Shown here one piece after another: positions 35,061 to 47,000 of a stretch of 64,000 nucleotides of DNA. The stretch spans positions 182,001-246,000 of the forward strand of contig JAEMWC010000039.1 in NCBI GenBank assembly GCA_016490735.1, given 5' to 3'. This DNA is from Pachyseris speciosa. Taxonomy: Eukaryota; Cnidaria; Anthozoa; Scleractinia; Pachyseridae. Every line of letters starts with the position of its first letter. The first letter of the stretch is position 1. Under the pieces are notes generated by a model that was not told where the DNA came from, did not search any database, and was given only the letters and a program-made list of their open reading frames with translations. The position numbers were made by a program, and so were the translations under genes.

Positions 35061-36276
35061 CCAGTGATAAGAGAGTGATTTTTCGTGATTACATTGTACT
35101 GCCAATATTTCATCCATTTATCCTTCGATCCGTGGGATTATTTTTCTCGAACTTTTCCTTCTTCTCAAACCTGTATTCCCTAGATACAAGGGAAGGGAAG
35201 GAAAGCTTCAGAAACTTACTGGGGTGGGGAAGGAAGAGATAAACAGCATGACCTTTGGGAAGCCGCTTTTTCCACCGAAAACGATGCATTTACAAAAGCT
35301 CTTTTGTTTCAGCGAGCCAATAGTGAATTGCAAAAGGGGACGAATATGGCATACCACTGCAACGTTTTTGTCATGCGAGTGGTCCAAGCTTTCATGTTCT
35401 CTATCCCACGAGCCTTTGAACAGAGTTGAAAATAACAACAGTAAAGCAATGACTCTGTTTAGTTTCAGTTATGCCAGCTCCTATAAATGCATTAATGACT
35501 CTAAACGCCTATGCTCATGCAAGCGATCTTTAAAGGCGACGTTTGGTTTACCCGATATATTGAAGGTTACATTTAATACATTGAATCATATAGATTACAT
35601 TGAAAGTATCGCAAGAAATGTGCGATTTGATTTTACTAGTATTATAAAATATGTATTGATCTCGGGCATGTTCTAAATAAGGACATATGGTACAATTGTT
35701 AAAGTATATACCATGCAAGTTGAATAATTATGGACTCCGACAATCGAAAATGGCTTATTCAATGGTGGGCTTCTCAATTGCCGATCAACCGCCGCCCAAA
35801 TAGCGGTAAGCCATTTATTGTTGTTAAAGTTTCCGTCTAGCGTTCTTGCGGATAAGTAAAACTTCTGAATACACTTATTTTATTGCCCGGGTGACATTTC
35901 TTCAATTGGTGTTTGAAATTCGTCTTGCTTTTAAAACCATGCTGCCAAACAGTAAATGTTTCATTTTCTATACTTATTTAAACTGCTTGACAGTTCACGT
36001 TAAGCATCGTACCTTTTTTATGCCTTAAAATTTGAGTCTGGAAAAATTAAACAACTTGCCATTAAAATGCAGTCAAACCAGACTTTGTTGTCATTTTTGT
36101 ATTTTTCGGAACAGCCCCCTTGTTTATCGATAAAATTTGCTCCATGGTAACCGAAGCGAAACGGGGAGCCATTTTGTTTTCTCCGTTTTTTCAGAGGTGA
36201 ATGGTACCTGTTATTCACCACCGAGCTAATCAATCTGAATGCACGGAAACCGCTACTTACTTGTGTGGTATATCCT

Positions 36277-36665
36277 AAATGCAAATGTGGCGAGGATGGC
36301 GAAGGATGGAGAAGATTGAAACGGATTACAAATGACATTTTTAAAAAATTGAGACAAAATCCAAAGACCGTGACGTAGCTCCTTTAACGATGCATACCTG
36401 TCTGACTACAATTTAGGGGACCATTTCTTGATATGCTCTATTTCAGTGCAAATACTTTCTTTTGTTTCAGTAAACCAATATGGCCAGGAGTCACGTGAAT
36501 GAAAACGCTCTATTATCGTTATTGTGTTTTTAAATATATTTTCTGATCTCGATTGCAATGAGAATTTGGCAATGTGGTTTAGCCCTGCCTTAATTTTTCA
36601 AAAAGGTCATTTGTAATCCGTTTCAATCTTCTCCATCCTTCACCATCCTCGCCATATTTACATTT
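36277..36665. mobile_element. 389-bp MITE, copy in duplication B
   Basis: Same element as 29324-29712, at the constant 6953 offset. Confidence 0.78.
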
Positions 36666-37118
36666 AGTCTTGTCTCGTTGGTGCTTATCTTCTTATCTTC
36701 CACAAATCAGTGTTATTTCACTGTTACTTGTTATTAAAATGCACTTTTATGTCTCTAATAGTGACCCAAAATATCGTGACCGAGCTCCTTTAAAGTCTGT
36801 TCTGTGCGCACTAAGGTAGCTTTGTAGGCGTTTCCAGCTTCACTGCCAACGAACATCCATGCTCAGCCAGTGTTTACCAAGTGCTACAGGTGTAACCTAA
36901 TTTGTTTGATGAGCATGTCGTAAAGTAACAGTAAAAGAGGACAACGCATTTCTCTGCTGTAAATTAATTAATTTATAAATCGCTACTCTACAGTACAAAA
37001 CCTTTTGGTACAAACTGATCTTTGAAATAATATTTGGTTTTGGTGGTATGTGGTGATTTTTCATCGCGTTCACGTTGCTTCTACATTAAATTAGTTATAA
37101 TTATTTTCGTTTTCGGTT

Positions 37119-38457
37119 TCAATAACAATCGTACGGCAAAAGCACTGTGGTTGTGCTGGTGTCTGTAGCGCTGCAACATGTTGAATAGGTAACCACTTGC
37201 TTCTTCTGATATCCTGTGCATCCGTTTCCTGTCTTGCAAACCACAAGATCGTACCTGTTGCTGCAGATAGTTATGGGGATGATTTTTTCAATACACCTGT
37301 TTGATGCACTGGATGGTGCGTATCCAGTTGCGCCAGCAACGATACTTTGCAAAGAAATAGGATTACAGCTTGCGCCTTGAGACGACGGAGAACTTTGAGG
37401 TCTAGCGTCAACAAGTCCAATGAAGCCAACAGAGATAGCCAGGAACAGCGTGACTTTCAAAATTTGGATGGCCTAAAGAACAAAAAGGTAAACATGTCGG
37501 TTAAATAAAGTGAAGAGCTTACCGCCGCGCATGCTGCGATGGTTAAGGGTTGTTGAATGCACGTAAGTTAATCAAGATAGTGCATCTTTGAGGTACACTT
37601 AAGTCCTTAAAATGTTGATCACTGTTAAATTATTGGTCGAAAAATTCCTCCAAGGCGGAAATATTGAAGAGCATACATAACTGAAGCACTCTCTACCACC
37701 CCACTCCCCTAGGAAGAACCTGATATCCTGGCGGCAAAGAATGAGCAATAATTGTTTCACAAGATAGTGTGCCTAAAGTTACTTTAGTTACTAAGTTAGT
37801 TGCTATTCACTTTCTTCATTCGAATTCCGGAAGATGCCTTCCCTGATCTACGGAAAAATAATTGAAACCGAATTGGAGACGGAAAGATTCCGCAAGAGGA
37901 TCATATTAGGCGAGTGTAACTGTGTAAAAAACTGGAAAAAAATAATTCAGCAGTGACAAATGAATGTAGTCCCACTCAACGAGAAAAAATACACAGCACC
38001 GTCTCCTGGCGTTTCCAGATTGGGTTAGTTAACAGGAAGTGATTGGTTCGGATTCTTCGACTAGAAGTTTGAGTCGCATACAGTTCCAGAGACGATCATT
38101 TCTCATTCGACGAAATTTCAAGCTGCAGCTGTCTGCCGAAAACGCTAGCTGATATTATCAGTACACATGTCAAGACTTATTTGCCACTCCTGAATTTCTG
38201 AATCCATTAAGGCTCTCCGATCTCCACTGAAACAGACCACTAGGATGCTGCGACCAGTCCTTTCTTAGTAATAAAAAATACTTAAGGTGACTATGATAGT
38301 TAAAGAAACAGTATAAAATAACAAGTCTAAAGCTAAGAATCTAAGTGCTATAAATGTAAAACGGAAAGGACAAGCTAAGGAGATGATACAACTATCGCAT
38401 CAGTAAAAACTTTCAGAACAAAATTAGAGAGCTTACCAGCTGAAAGAAGTTCGCCAT
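37119..38457 (-). CDS. Small secreted 8-cysteine protein, copy 3
   Basis: Exon 1 (38457-38437) encodes MANFFQL; exon 2 is 37472-37119; the phase-0 intron is 964 bp. The 124-residue product is identical to copy 2, with signal peptide and eight Cys (C-23-C-9-C-8-C-5-C-13-CC-15-CY). Promoter, 5' UTR, intron and 3' flank also match copy 2 without visible change, so both should be regulated alike if both exist in the genome. As in copy 2, the first possible poly(A) signal past the stop is non-canonical. Function unknown. Confidence 0.82.
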
Positions 38458-38551
38458 ATTTTCTTGCGTGTTCTTGCAAACGAGTCCTGTGAGATTCTTC
38501 TACTTCTTCTGGCCAATGGACTGAGATACATTTCTCTCGAATCGTGAAGCT

Positions 38552-38559
38552 CTTATATA
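38552..38559 (-). promoter_or_regulatory. TATA box of Cys-rich gene copy 3
   Basis: TATATAAG, 95 nt upstream of the ATG on the minus strand. Confidence 0.65.
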
Positions 38560-38613
38560 CCCAAGTGAGTCAAAAATAGATTCTAGCTTTCCTGTAGTGT
38601 GATATAGACATTA

Positions 38614-40439
38614 TATAGTTTCATAATTTTTTTTTCTGAATTGCTTTGAGAAGAATAGTTGGCTATGCTTGACGTGTCAACAAAAGCCATTATTTTAATT
38701 TCCTGTACAGAACAGTTCAGAATCGAACTTCAAGCTACAATAGACGGATGTAAATTCTTTGATATACTTGCAACACGGAACCACAGAAGACACATACATC
38801 AGACATTCTAAATTCATTCCTCCTTTAAGGTTCTTCTATTTTATTCTCTAGTAGAATTTGCTTATAAAGAAACGACTGGCAATTAGGAAGCCCTTCAACT
38901 GCTATACTGACTGGTCATATCTTTGACAGATTGGTCCGGTTAATGCCACCTAAGCATATCAAAAAGGCTTAGCATTGATTTTGTGTTAAATTGTCGTCGA
39001 ACCATGAAAAACGTGTGCCGGTTTCAGACTCGAAACAGCCGATTAAGCTTAGACAAAGTGCGTTACATATTCTTTCTTTCAATAGGAGTAGGTTATCCTT
39101 CATTATACACCCAGTTTACCCACATCCCAATAGAATCAGAAAGGTAATTTTTTTTATCTGTTAATACAATTCAAATTGGCCTTTGGTATTCAAATTTTTT
39201 GGCTCTCGACTTTCGCATTGGTAAATATATCCCTCATCAAAATGATTGTTTAGCCGTATGCTGTTGATTCTATGCGTGTTACGTAATTGCGCATCATAAG
39301 TGATCATGGAGCCGTGGAAATTAAAAGGTTTACCTATCGATGCAGTGCAGGATTCATAACCGGAAGGAATTCTTTTGTAACTTTTTTTAGCGCTGAAACA
39401 TGTTGATCAGTCCACGAACTCCTTAAAATAAACTAGGAAGGGTTAATGTGAGTTAGATCATTCCCGGTCATGCAGTTACGGTTTATTATCACAGGAAGTA
39501 GATGGATAACTTATATACATATGATTTGTTATCTTGATTTGTTATCTTTGTCAAGAAGACGTCTGTTCCAGTGGGCTGTCCGGAATATTCCTCTGCTTTG
39601 ATGAGTTTTTTCATTGTAGGTTTGTACGTGCGCGTCAGTAGCAAGCAATATTTTCTTGACTGCCAGGGCACAAAATTGTTGGTAAAAGTAGCCCTTGTTT
39701 GCATAACAATGACTTCATTTAATACTTCCCTTGGCCAAATCTGTTTTAAACTAGAGAAAAGAGGAAAATCGGAGATAGAATAATAGAAACGGTTTCGCAT
39801 AAAAATGGATGGTAGTGGCTTGACGTAATACACCCCGTTTCATGCTAGTTAACGTGGATCGTAGCACATTGACGTTATTCAGCTTTATATCTTCCGTTAT
39901 TCCCCTTTTGAAGTCGGTAAATTTAATTTAATTCTGCTTTCAATTCATTTCCTGATCACACAGTGGAATAAAGAACGATCAACAAAACAAATACATCTGA
40001 AACTCAACGGTCATGGTAAAACAAGTACTGGGTGACATTTGCCTCCAATTTCTTAACTCGTCCCCCCAAGTTGAACCGTAAACATGGTGAAAACTGACGC
40101 CAGTTCTTGAAGGGAAAATAAATATTTTGCCCATTTATGAATTACTTGTGAAATCTACACTCGGATTTCAGTAATTTGGTTATTAATCTATTTGAAAACG
40201 TTAAAATATTTTAATATCTTAGCGAAAAAAAGTCCCACAATTTTGACCTTAAAAGTGATCAATTCCTATACGGCCTGTATAACGTTTAACCGCGCGGTCA
40301 TCACCGTTAGCGGCATAAACTCATTTTGATAGGGGTTATGTCACATCCACACTCGGTTTTGAAGAGACTGGTATCTAGTGATCATTTTGATGGAAGTTTT
40401 TCTTTAGTTGGAACAATCTGTCTGGCCCAGCCTAGTCCC
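38614..40439. other. No gene seen (block II intergenic)
   Basis: Homologous to 3648-5462. The 114-codon minus-strand frame at 39489-39833 is not preserved in block I and is probably chance. Confidence 0.45.
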
Positions 40440-40512
40440 TAGGCGTTCTCGGCTTGGTCAAACCCAACCGTCAGCGGTGAAGTCACCGATAGAGACTCGC
40501 CGAGAACGCCTA
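40440..40512. mobile_element. 73-bp foldback, block II copy
   Basis: Inverted ends TAGGCGTTCTCGGC / GCCGAGAACGCCTA, as at 5463-5535. Confidence 0.6.
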
Positions 40513-41213
40513 ACAGGTACTGCCATATCCACCATAAATAACATTGAAATATGCACGAGATCGTACGTTACAATAATGGCATAATATACCTTAGAGTTTG
40601 CTGTACAAAGGATGGGTGTCCACATGGTTTCGTAATTTGTACTGTTTATTGTTTTTTTCATGACATTGGATTAATTAAAGATGAGATTCTGTCATTTTTA
40701 TTTTCTTCGGTAGTCAGCTAACAGAATTCAAACCGGCCTCCTGTAAACACCTCAAGACGATCTGGAATCCTCAGTAGCGATCTGTGTTCGTACCGGTCTC
40801 ATGTAATCAGGGCCTAAATCACGGCAAGGTTGTAGGGCCAACTTTCTATAAAAATATTACAATCGTATCGATTAACTATGACACACAAATCGGATCAAAT
40901 TAAATGAAGTGCTCCTCTCGATCGCATACATCGTTTATGCCATATCCGCCATTTCACTTTTTAGTTCGCATCCTTTCCCTTTTCACTCGAACTCCGTCTT
41001 CCAGGGTCTTAAAAAGTCCTATCTCGGGACGAAAACGCTTGGTTATAGCCGCCATTTTGAAAATTTCTCGGACACTTGAGCTCAGCTGCGCATGGGGAAT
41101 AGTTCATTTCAGTAACGCGCATGCCCGGAGCAATTTTTGGCATGCTAATGCTGTGCTGTAATGACGAAATCTTGTTTCGTTAAGACCAGTCAGGGTCGGG
41201 CATAATATTCACG

Positions 41214-41321
41214 AAACAATTCACGTTTTAACACACAACTTACATTCACTATATATCATTACCCTGATAGAAGTAACTTCTGTTACGGTAATGATATATA
41301 GTTATTGTAAGTGAATTGTTT
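41214..41321. mobile_element. Foldback, block II copy
   Basis: Same structure as 6237-6343, with AAACAATTCAC and GTGAATTGTTT ends. Confidence 0.65.
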
Positions 41322-41426
41322 ATATTTTTTAAGCCTGTAGCGGTGAAAATTGGGTTCTTGGAGTTTCTTTTACGCTGCAGTAGACTTCTCCAACACTCAA
41401 CAATGTAAGCTCCACTGCTACTTGTT

Positions 41427-42638
41427 TTGCAATTTTTGCGTAAAAATACAACAGTTCTCTGCGCTAAACAATGTACTATTTACCCTTCAATCGGCCCCAC
41501 ACTGTTTGTACTGTACACAAACGACCTGCCAAGTTCAGTTTCCTCTGGCTCCGTGTTCATGTATGCAGATGACACCACTGTCTATTGTGTTGGTGATAAT
41601 GTGGATAATGCTGTGACATCTCTTAACGCAGCATTATCAGATTTAAAAAGGTGGTGCCAAGATAACTCGTTAACTCTCCATTCGGGAAAGTGCGAAGCAA
41701 TGCTACTGATGAAAAAACCAATGATCGGGCCTCTAAACTTGGTGAACATTGGGCAGGATCGAATCGAGTGGGTTAATCACACTCGTCTCCTAGGCATCAT
41801 AATTGACGATAGACTTTCTTGGTCACAACACCTTACAGACATAAAGAAGAGTTTCGTAAACAAACTGAACCTCATAAAGAGGTTAAAAGCTATATTGTCT
41901 GCAGTTTTATATGGCCTTATCGTGTGGGGAGGAGCCGATAATGCAGAACAGTTAAACTCCTTGGAAATACTTCACCGTAGGGCAGCAAGGATGATCTACA
42001 ATCTGCCCTACGATATGCCATCAGCTGATGTTTCCCGGTATTCCAAGTGGAGTACTTTAAGTCACATGTATAAGCTTTGAGTGATTAAATTCTTTTACAA
42101 TTAGGTATTTAGTGACGAAGCTCCCCACGCATTATCTTACTTAGTGAACAAATTTTGTGCTGCTTACGACTTAAGACGGAGCAACAGGATCATAGTACCA
42201 CGCTTCAATTCGTACTTCCTTAAAAACTCCATTAGCCATAGAGGTGCCATCTTATGGAACGCTGTCTGCACTTACTACATCGGCTCTTAAAATTTATGGC
42301 TCTTTTTCGTAACGTGAAGAAGGGCAGGTATATCACGGACCTTGATTTTAGTGCGCAGTCAGCTCAGTCGATTCCTAGACTTTTTCAAGAATTTAAGTGC
42401 TTTAAGATTTAGCCGGATTTTTTGACTCTTACTGTCACAGTCATTTGTTTAAAATTGAGTCTGTATTTTACCTAATTTAAATCCTATTATCACATTATTC
42501 TTAATATTCTTTTAACATTATTCTTAAGAAATAATTCAGTTTTAACATGTTTTTACCTGATTTTTAATTTGCATTCGTATCCTGTATACGCGACCCCACA
42601 AGCATATGCTTTCAACTTTAGTCGTGTTTAAATAAAGG

Positions 42639-42669
<31 letters not shown>

Positions 42670-42696
42670 TGTATGTATGTATGTATGTATGTATGT
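41427..42696 (+). pseudogene. LINE reverse transcriptase fragment, block II copy
   Basis: The partner of 6449-7740. Neither block I stop is present here: TAA at 6734 reads as a Lys codon, and TGGGGAGGAGCCGATAATG replaces the TAG at 6986, so a 217-codon frame remains open (41427-42080). YADD lies at about 41560. About 50 bp between LIKR and AVLYG has been deleted in frame. The frame ends TAA-less at TGA 42078, and the C-terminus (SNRIIVPRFNSYFLKNS) lies in another frame at about 42180-42260. Confidence 0.85.
42641..42696 (+). repeat. (ATGT)14 LINE 3' tail
   Basis: Fourteen units, against nine in block I. Confidence 0.9.
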
Positions 42697-43339
42697 CATA
42701 ATTTTATTCGAAGCGGAGAGTAAAAAATCGAGTCACTTAAAAAATTTTGTGCACAAGAGGTACATGGTTTGTGAACAAGCAAGACGGTCAGCATGTTTGC
42801 CAGATGACGATCACCGGAAGACGCTGTAAGACACTCTCTTCGGCCAGTCCGACTAATCATTCCCGGATAAAGTTTCTATATGAAGGGGTAGAATACTTTC
42901 AAATAAAAACGTCGGCAACTGAAAAGCAGGAAAAGGAACCTGAAGGGGCCATGATGCGGCTCGTCAGATGTCTTCACTGAGTAAATACAGTAGCATCCTG
43001 AAATCTAAAACAACGAGAGCGATTTCAATTAGCAACAAGCAATTAATAATTGAAAAAGGAATATTACACTTCGTAGTGAAACTAGTCACTTGAAAAAAGT
43101 CAGTGTTCTTTGGCTTGGTTATTGAACACATTCGTAATCATGATATGACAAAGCCCGGCCTTCCATCTGGTGTTGTCTTATGTTGGCCAGAGGAGAGACT
43201 GTAGTATTATGCAGCAGCGACATTTTGAAACGAAGAGTATATAAGCGTGGGACTTCTTCTTAGACTAGTAAGGTTGTTAACTAACTGGTTGCGGTCGAAT
43301 TGCATTGTCTCAAGATTTATATAACTATTTAAGGCAAAG
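42697..43339. other. No gene seen
   Basis: Homologous to 7741-8380; no supported feature. Confidence 0.45.
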
Positions 43340-44013
43340 AAAACGTAAAGCTTGCGGGATGTGGCTGGAGTGACAAGGATATACCTCACAAATTAATGTG
43401 TTTGGTAAGCTGAAGCCACTCTAAAGGCACTAAGGCCACATGGTAGCGGGCATTACCCCTTAAATCTACCAAAGCAAAGATTGAGCCCAAGCATTAGCAG
43501 CCATGGACAGCTGTTTCGGCCTTGTTAGGCCTCATCAGCATGGCATAGCTAATGCTCAGGCTCAAGTACCCACATATCCATAAAACAAGCAGTGAAAACG
43601 TAAAGCTTGTGGGATGTGGCTGGAGTGACAAGGATATACCTAGCAAATTAATGTGTTTGGTAAGCTGAAGCCACTCTAAAGGCACTAAGGCCACATGGTA
43701 GCGGGAATTACCCCTTAAATCTACCAAAGCAAAGATTGAGCCTAAGCATTAGCAGCCATGGACAGCTGTTTCGGCCTTGTTAGGCCTCATCAGCATGGCA
43801 TAGCTAATGCTCAGGCTCAAGTACCCACATATCCATAAAACAAGCAGTGAAAACGTAAAGCTTGTGGGATGTGGCTGGAGTGACAAGGATATACCTCACA
43901 AATTAATGTGTTTGGTAAGCTGAAGCCACTCTAAAGGCACTAAGGCCACATGGTAGCGGGCATTACCCCTTAAATCTACCAAAGCAAAGATTGAGCCCAA
44001 GCATTAGCAGCAA
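43340..44013. repeat. 255-bp tandem repeat, about 2.6 units, block II only
   Basis: Units start at 43340, 43595 and 43850 (AAAACGTAAAGCTTG); the third stops at about 44013. Each unit contains CAGCTGTTTCGGCCTTGTTAGG followed by CCTCATCAGCATGGCATAGC. Flanked by GCAAAGA on both sides (43334 and 44010), where block I has a single GCAAAGA (8378). It was therefore inserted after the block duplication, with a 7-bp target duplication. Confidence 0.85.
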
Positions 44014-44020
44014 AGATTAT

Positions 44021-47000
44021 TGTAGTGTATTAGGACAGCGGTACTCCGCGAATATATCCGGGAACTTGCGGCGTGTGTTGGAGCGGGAAAGTGAGCAGTG
44101 ATGTATTTCGTGTGCTCGGAATAAAGCGTATGTTTTTGCCTCTGTGGCTTGCTTTTGTAGCTTCACTACACTACAAATTGGCGTCGAGGATGTCGAATTC
44201 CGTGGAAACAGCGTTGCCGCTGTAAGATTTAACAGTCTCTTCATCTTAGGTCGCGGAACGTTGGCGACAGTGGAAAAGATTGTATCAGTATTATATCGAT
44301 GGCAAGGGAATCACGAACGCCGTTCGGAAAAAGGATCAATTACTTCATTTAGCGGGTATGGCAGTACAAGATATTTACGAAGATCTTCCAGATCCCGGGC
44401 CGGTCATTGCCGAGGAGGATAATGTTTTCAAAGTGTGTCTTATAAAGCTGGATGCTCATTTTCGAGCCGAGGACAACGTGCCATTTGAGCGACATGTTTT
44501 TCGTCCACTTGCGCCGACATAGGGGGATACCGCTGACAAATTCATTGTTCGCCTTCGGAAACAAGCCCGTCATTGCAATTTTGGCGAAGCTTTGAGCGAA
44601 AATCATCTGATTGAAAAGCTCCCTGATATCGAGTTGAAGAAGAAGCTGCTGGAAGTCAATAATATTACTTTGGAAGCTGCACTGGATAAAGTTCGGAAGT
44701 GGGAAGCCTCACGTGAGAAAGCAAACCAAATTGTCACTCCAGTTCGAGAGCCAGGAGCAAGCACTAATGTAGTTGAGGAAACTTCAGGGCATGTATTTAG
44801 AGGAAAACGTCGCAAAACATGGTTCAACTGTGTTAAAGAGGGTCACTTTGCTCAAGATAGAAATTGTCCAGCTCGAGGTCGTTGAAGTGTAGTAATTGCC
44901 ATAAATATGGTCATCATGCTAGCTGTTGCAAATGGGGAAGAAGCCAAAAGCTGGGAAAGCAAATTACCACCCAACAACGGGAGGTGGACAGCGGCGACAC
45001 GTTCAAGAAAGACAGGCCAATTTTGTGGAGGGTCCTTTTGAAAACTCAGGTGATTATGACACGTTTGCTTTTAACACAGAAGAACAGACTCGTGCTTAAT
45101 AGACGTTAGCTGAGCCAATGATCTCTGTGAGCATTGGCGGAGTCAAGTCATTGATTCAGGTTTTGCAAGCAACCTAATTAGCATGGGTTCTTTACAGGAA
45201 CTAAAACATCAGGGGCTAAAGTTTGTTGTATGCTTATGGGGGTCGAGAGCTTGAAGTTGAAGATCAGTTTCAGTCAGAAGTTTCTGTTGCCAAAACGAAC
45301 ATTGTGGCAGATTTTTTTTGTGGTCAAGACAGGGCGTTGTTTGTTGGGATACGCAACCGCCACAGATCTTGGAATCCTTCGTGTGGGTCCAGCAGAGACT
45401 TTCAATGCAGGGAACTGCAACACTGTTGATGACACTTTTATCGGAGAACTCAAGGCAAGACTGTTTTTCGGGAATTGGATTACTAAAGGATTAAGGTTAC
45501 CGTGTACCTTCAGGGGTGTCTCTAATCTAAGTGTTGTAGCGGCTCCCGATTACATCCCAGATACCATAAACATATATCAAATTAAAGCTAATTGAACGAG
45601 CTATTTGAATATTTTATTAATATTGTGAGAAAGTGAATTACTGAACGCTCCGTCGAGTTTAAACTCGAAGGTGTAAATTAACTTTTGAAAGCTACAACTA
45701 AATGTGATTTTCGTATTTAGGGAAATTGATATTTTTCTCGAAGTCTGGAAACCAGACGCTAAAAAAACGTGTTGGGGTTTTCCTTTATTCGACTGCATTC
45801 AAAAGTTACAGAGCATTTTCAAATTCGCTAGAAAAAGAGACGGAGCGAGCGCACGGAAATGGCTCTCAGCGAAAAACGGTTTTGAATTATCTAATTCCCC
45901 AACACGTTTTTGTTGAAGATAAGTTATTCTAGCGGCTGTCCAAATTTGATCGAAATCGAACAAATCGCTCTTGAATTGTAACTCTTGAAAGTGTCCTCTT
46001 CAAGACAAAAATAAACTTTGCGAAAACAGCGCTTAAAAAAATCTTCACTACACAAACAAACACCGCCCGCAAACACCTCTATCGACGATCAGCCAATCAA
46101 TTTAGGCTAACTTTTCTTCCGGTCACCTACTGTGGAAATTTTGCGCGTAATTTTATCTGCACGCAAACTCTCATGCTACAAACAGTTCACTGGTTTATCA
46201 CTTTGTTACATATTCTCCGGCTTTGACTAAGTTTACCTGACCCATCGTCATAGCCGAAAAACTAAAAGCGCACAACCTTCATGAAGCAAAGCAACTTTTT
46301 CGCGTGCAATATTTCCCGCGCAAATCGCTCCGGTTGGCTGCATTCGCATTAACATATTGTCCATGTTTACATCCGGTGAATATAGGTTTTTCCCAATCTC
46401 TCGGCGACTATTCACTCGTTTTGAATTGGATTTTTTTTGCTTGAAAGATCACAACAAAAAGTTCATTTTTATGGAGAAAAATAAAAATCGAAAATTTTAT
46501 ACCCTGAACGTACACGGTAACCTTAATAAACGATCATCAGTTGAAGCTACACATTGATCCAAGTGTAACCCCAGAGGTTCAAAAGATGCGACAAGTGCCT
46601 TTTTCACTAAAAGACAAGGTTACTGCCAAGGTTAATGAACTCCTTGAAAAAGTCATCTTTGAAAGGGTTGATGGACCCACAACATGGGTTAGCCCTGTTG
46701 TTATTGTCCCAAAAAGCATCAGGAGACATAAGGTTATGTGTTGATATGCGAAGGGCTTACGAAGCCATTATTCCTCAGAGGTTGCCAATACCAACCATAG
46801 ATGAAGAGTTCGAGAGTCTTAATGGAAGTGCTGTCTTCTCAAAATTGGATTTGAGATGGAGTTTTCACCAGATCGAGTTGGATATCGAGTCAAGGGATAT
46901 TACTGCCTTCGCCAACCATGATGGAATATTTCGGTACAAACGTTTAAGCTTTGGTGTAAATGCTGCGCCAAAAAAGTATCAGCATGTCATCACCCAGTCA

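Larger units (their letters stand above)
35506..38613 (+). repeat. 3108-bp recent duplication, copy B
   Basis: Partner of 28553-31660. Copy B, not A, continues rightward into block II sequence (TTTCATAATTTTTTT onward, compare 3648), so B sits in the ancestral context and A is the derived copy. Its left end is a piece of the same Penelope fragment seen at 28553-28745 (35506-35698, minus strand). Confidence 0.92.

Noticed and set aside
39489..39833. 114-codon minus-strand frame in block II
   Set aside because: The block I homologue (4510-4860) has a frame-breaking insertion near 4645; no motif recognised.
43340..44013. CRISPR array
   Set aside because: Units are 255 bp, head to tail without unique spacers, in a eukaryotic context.
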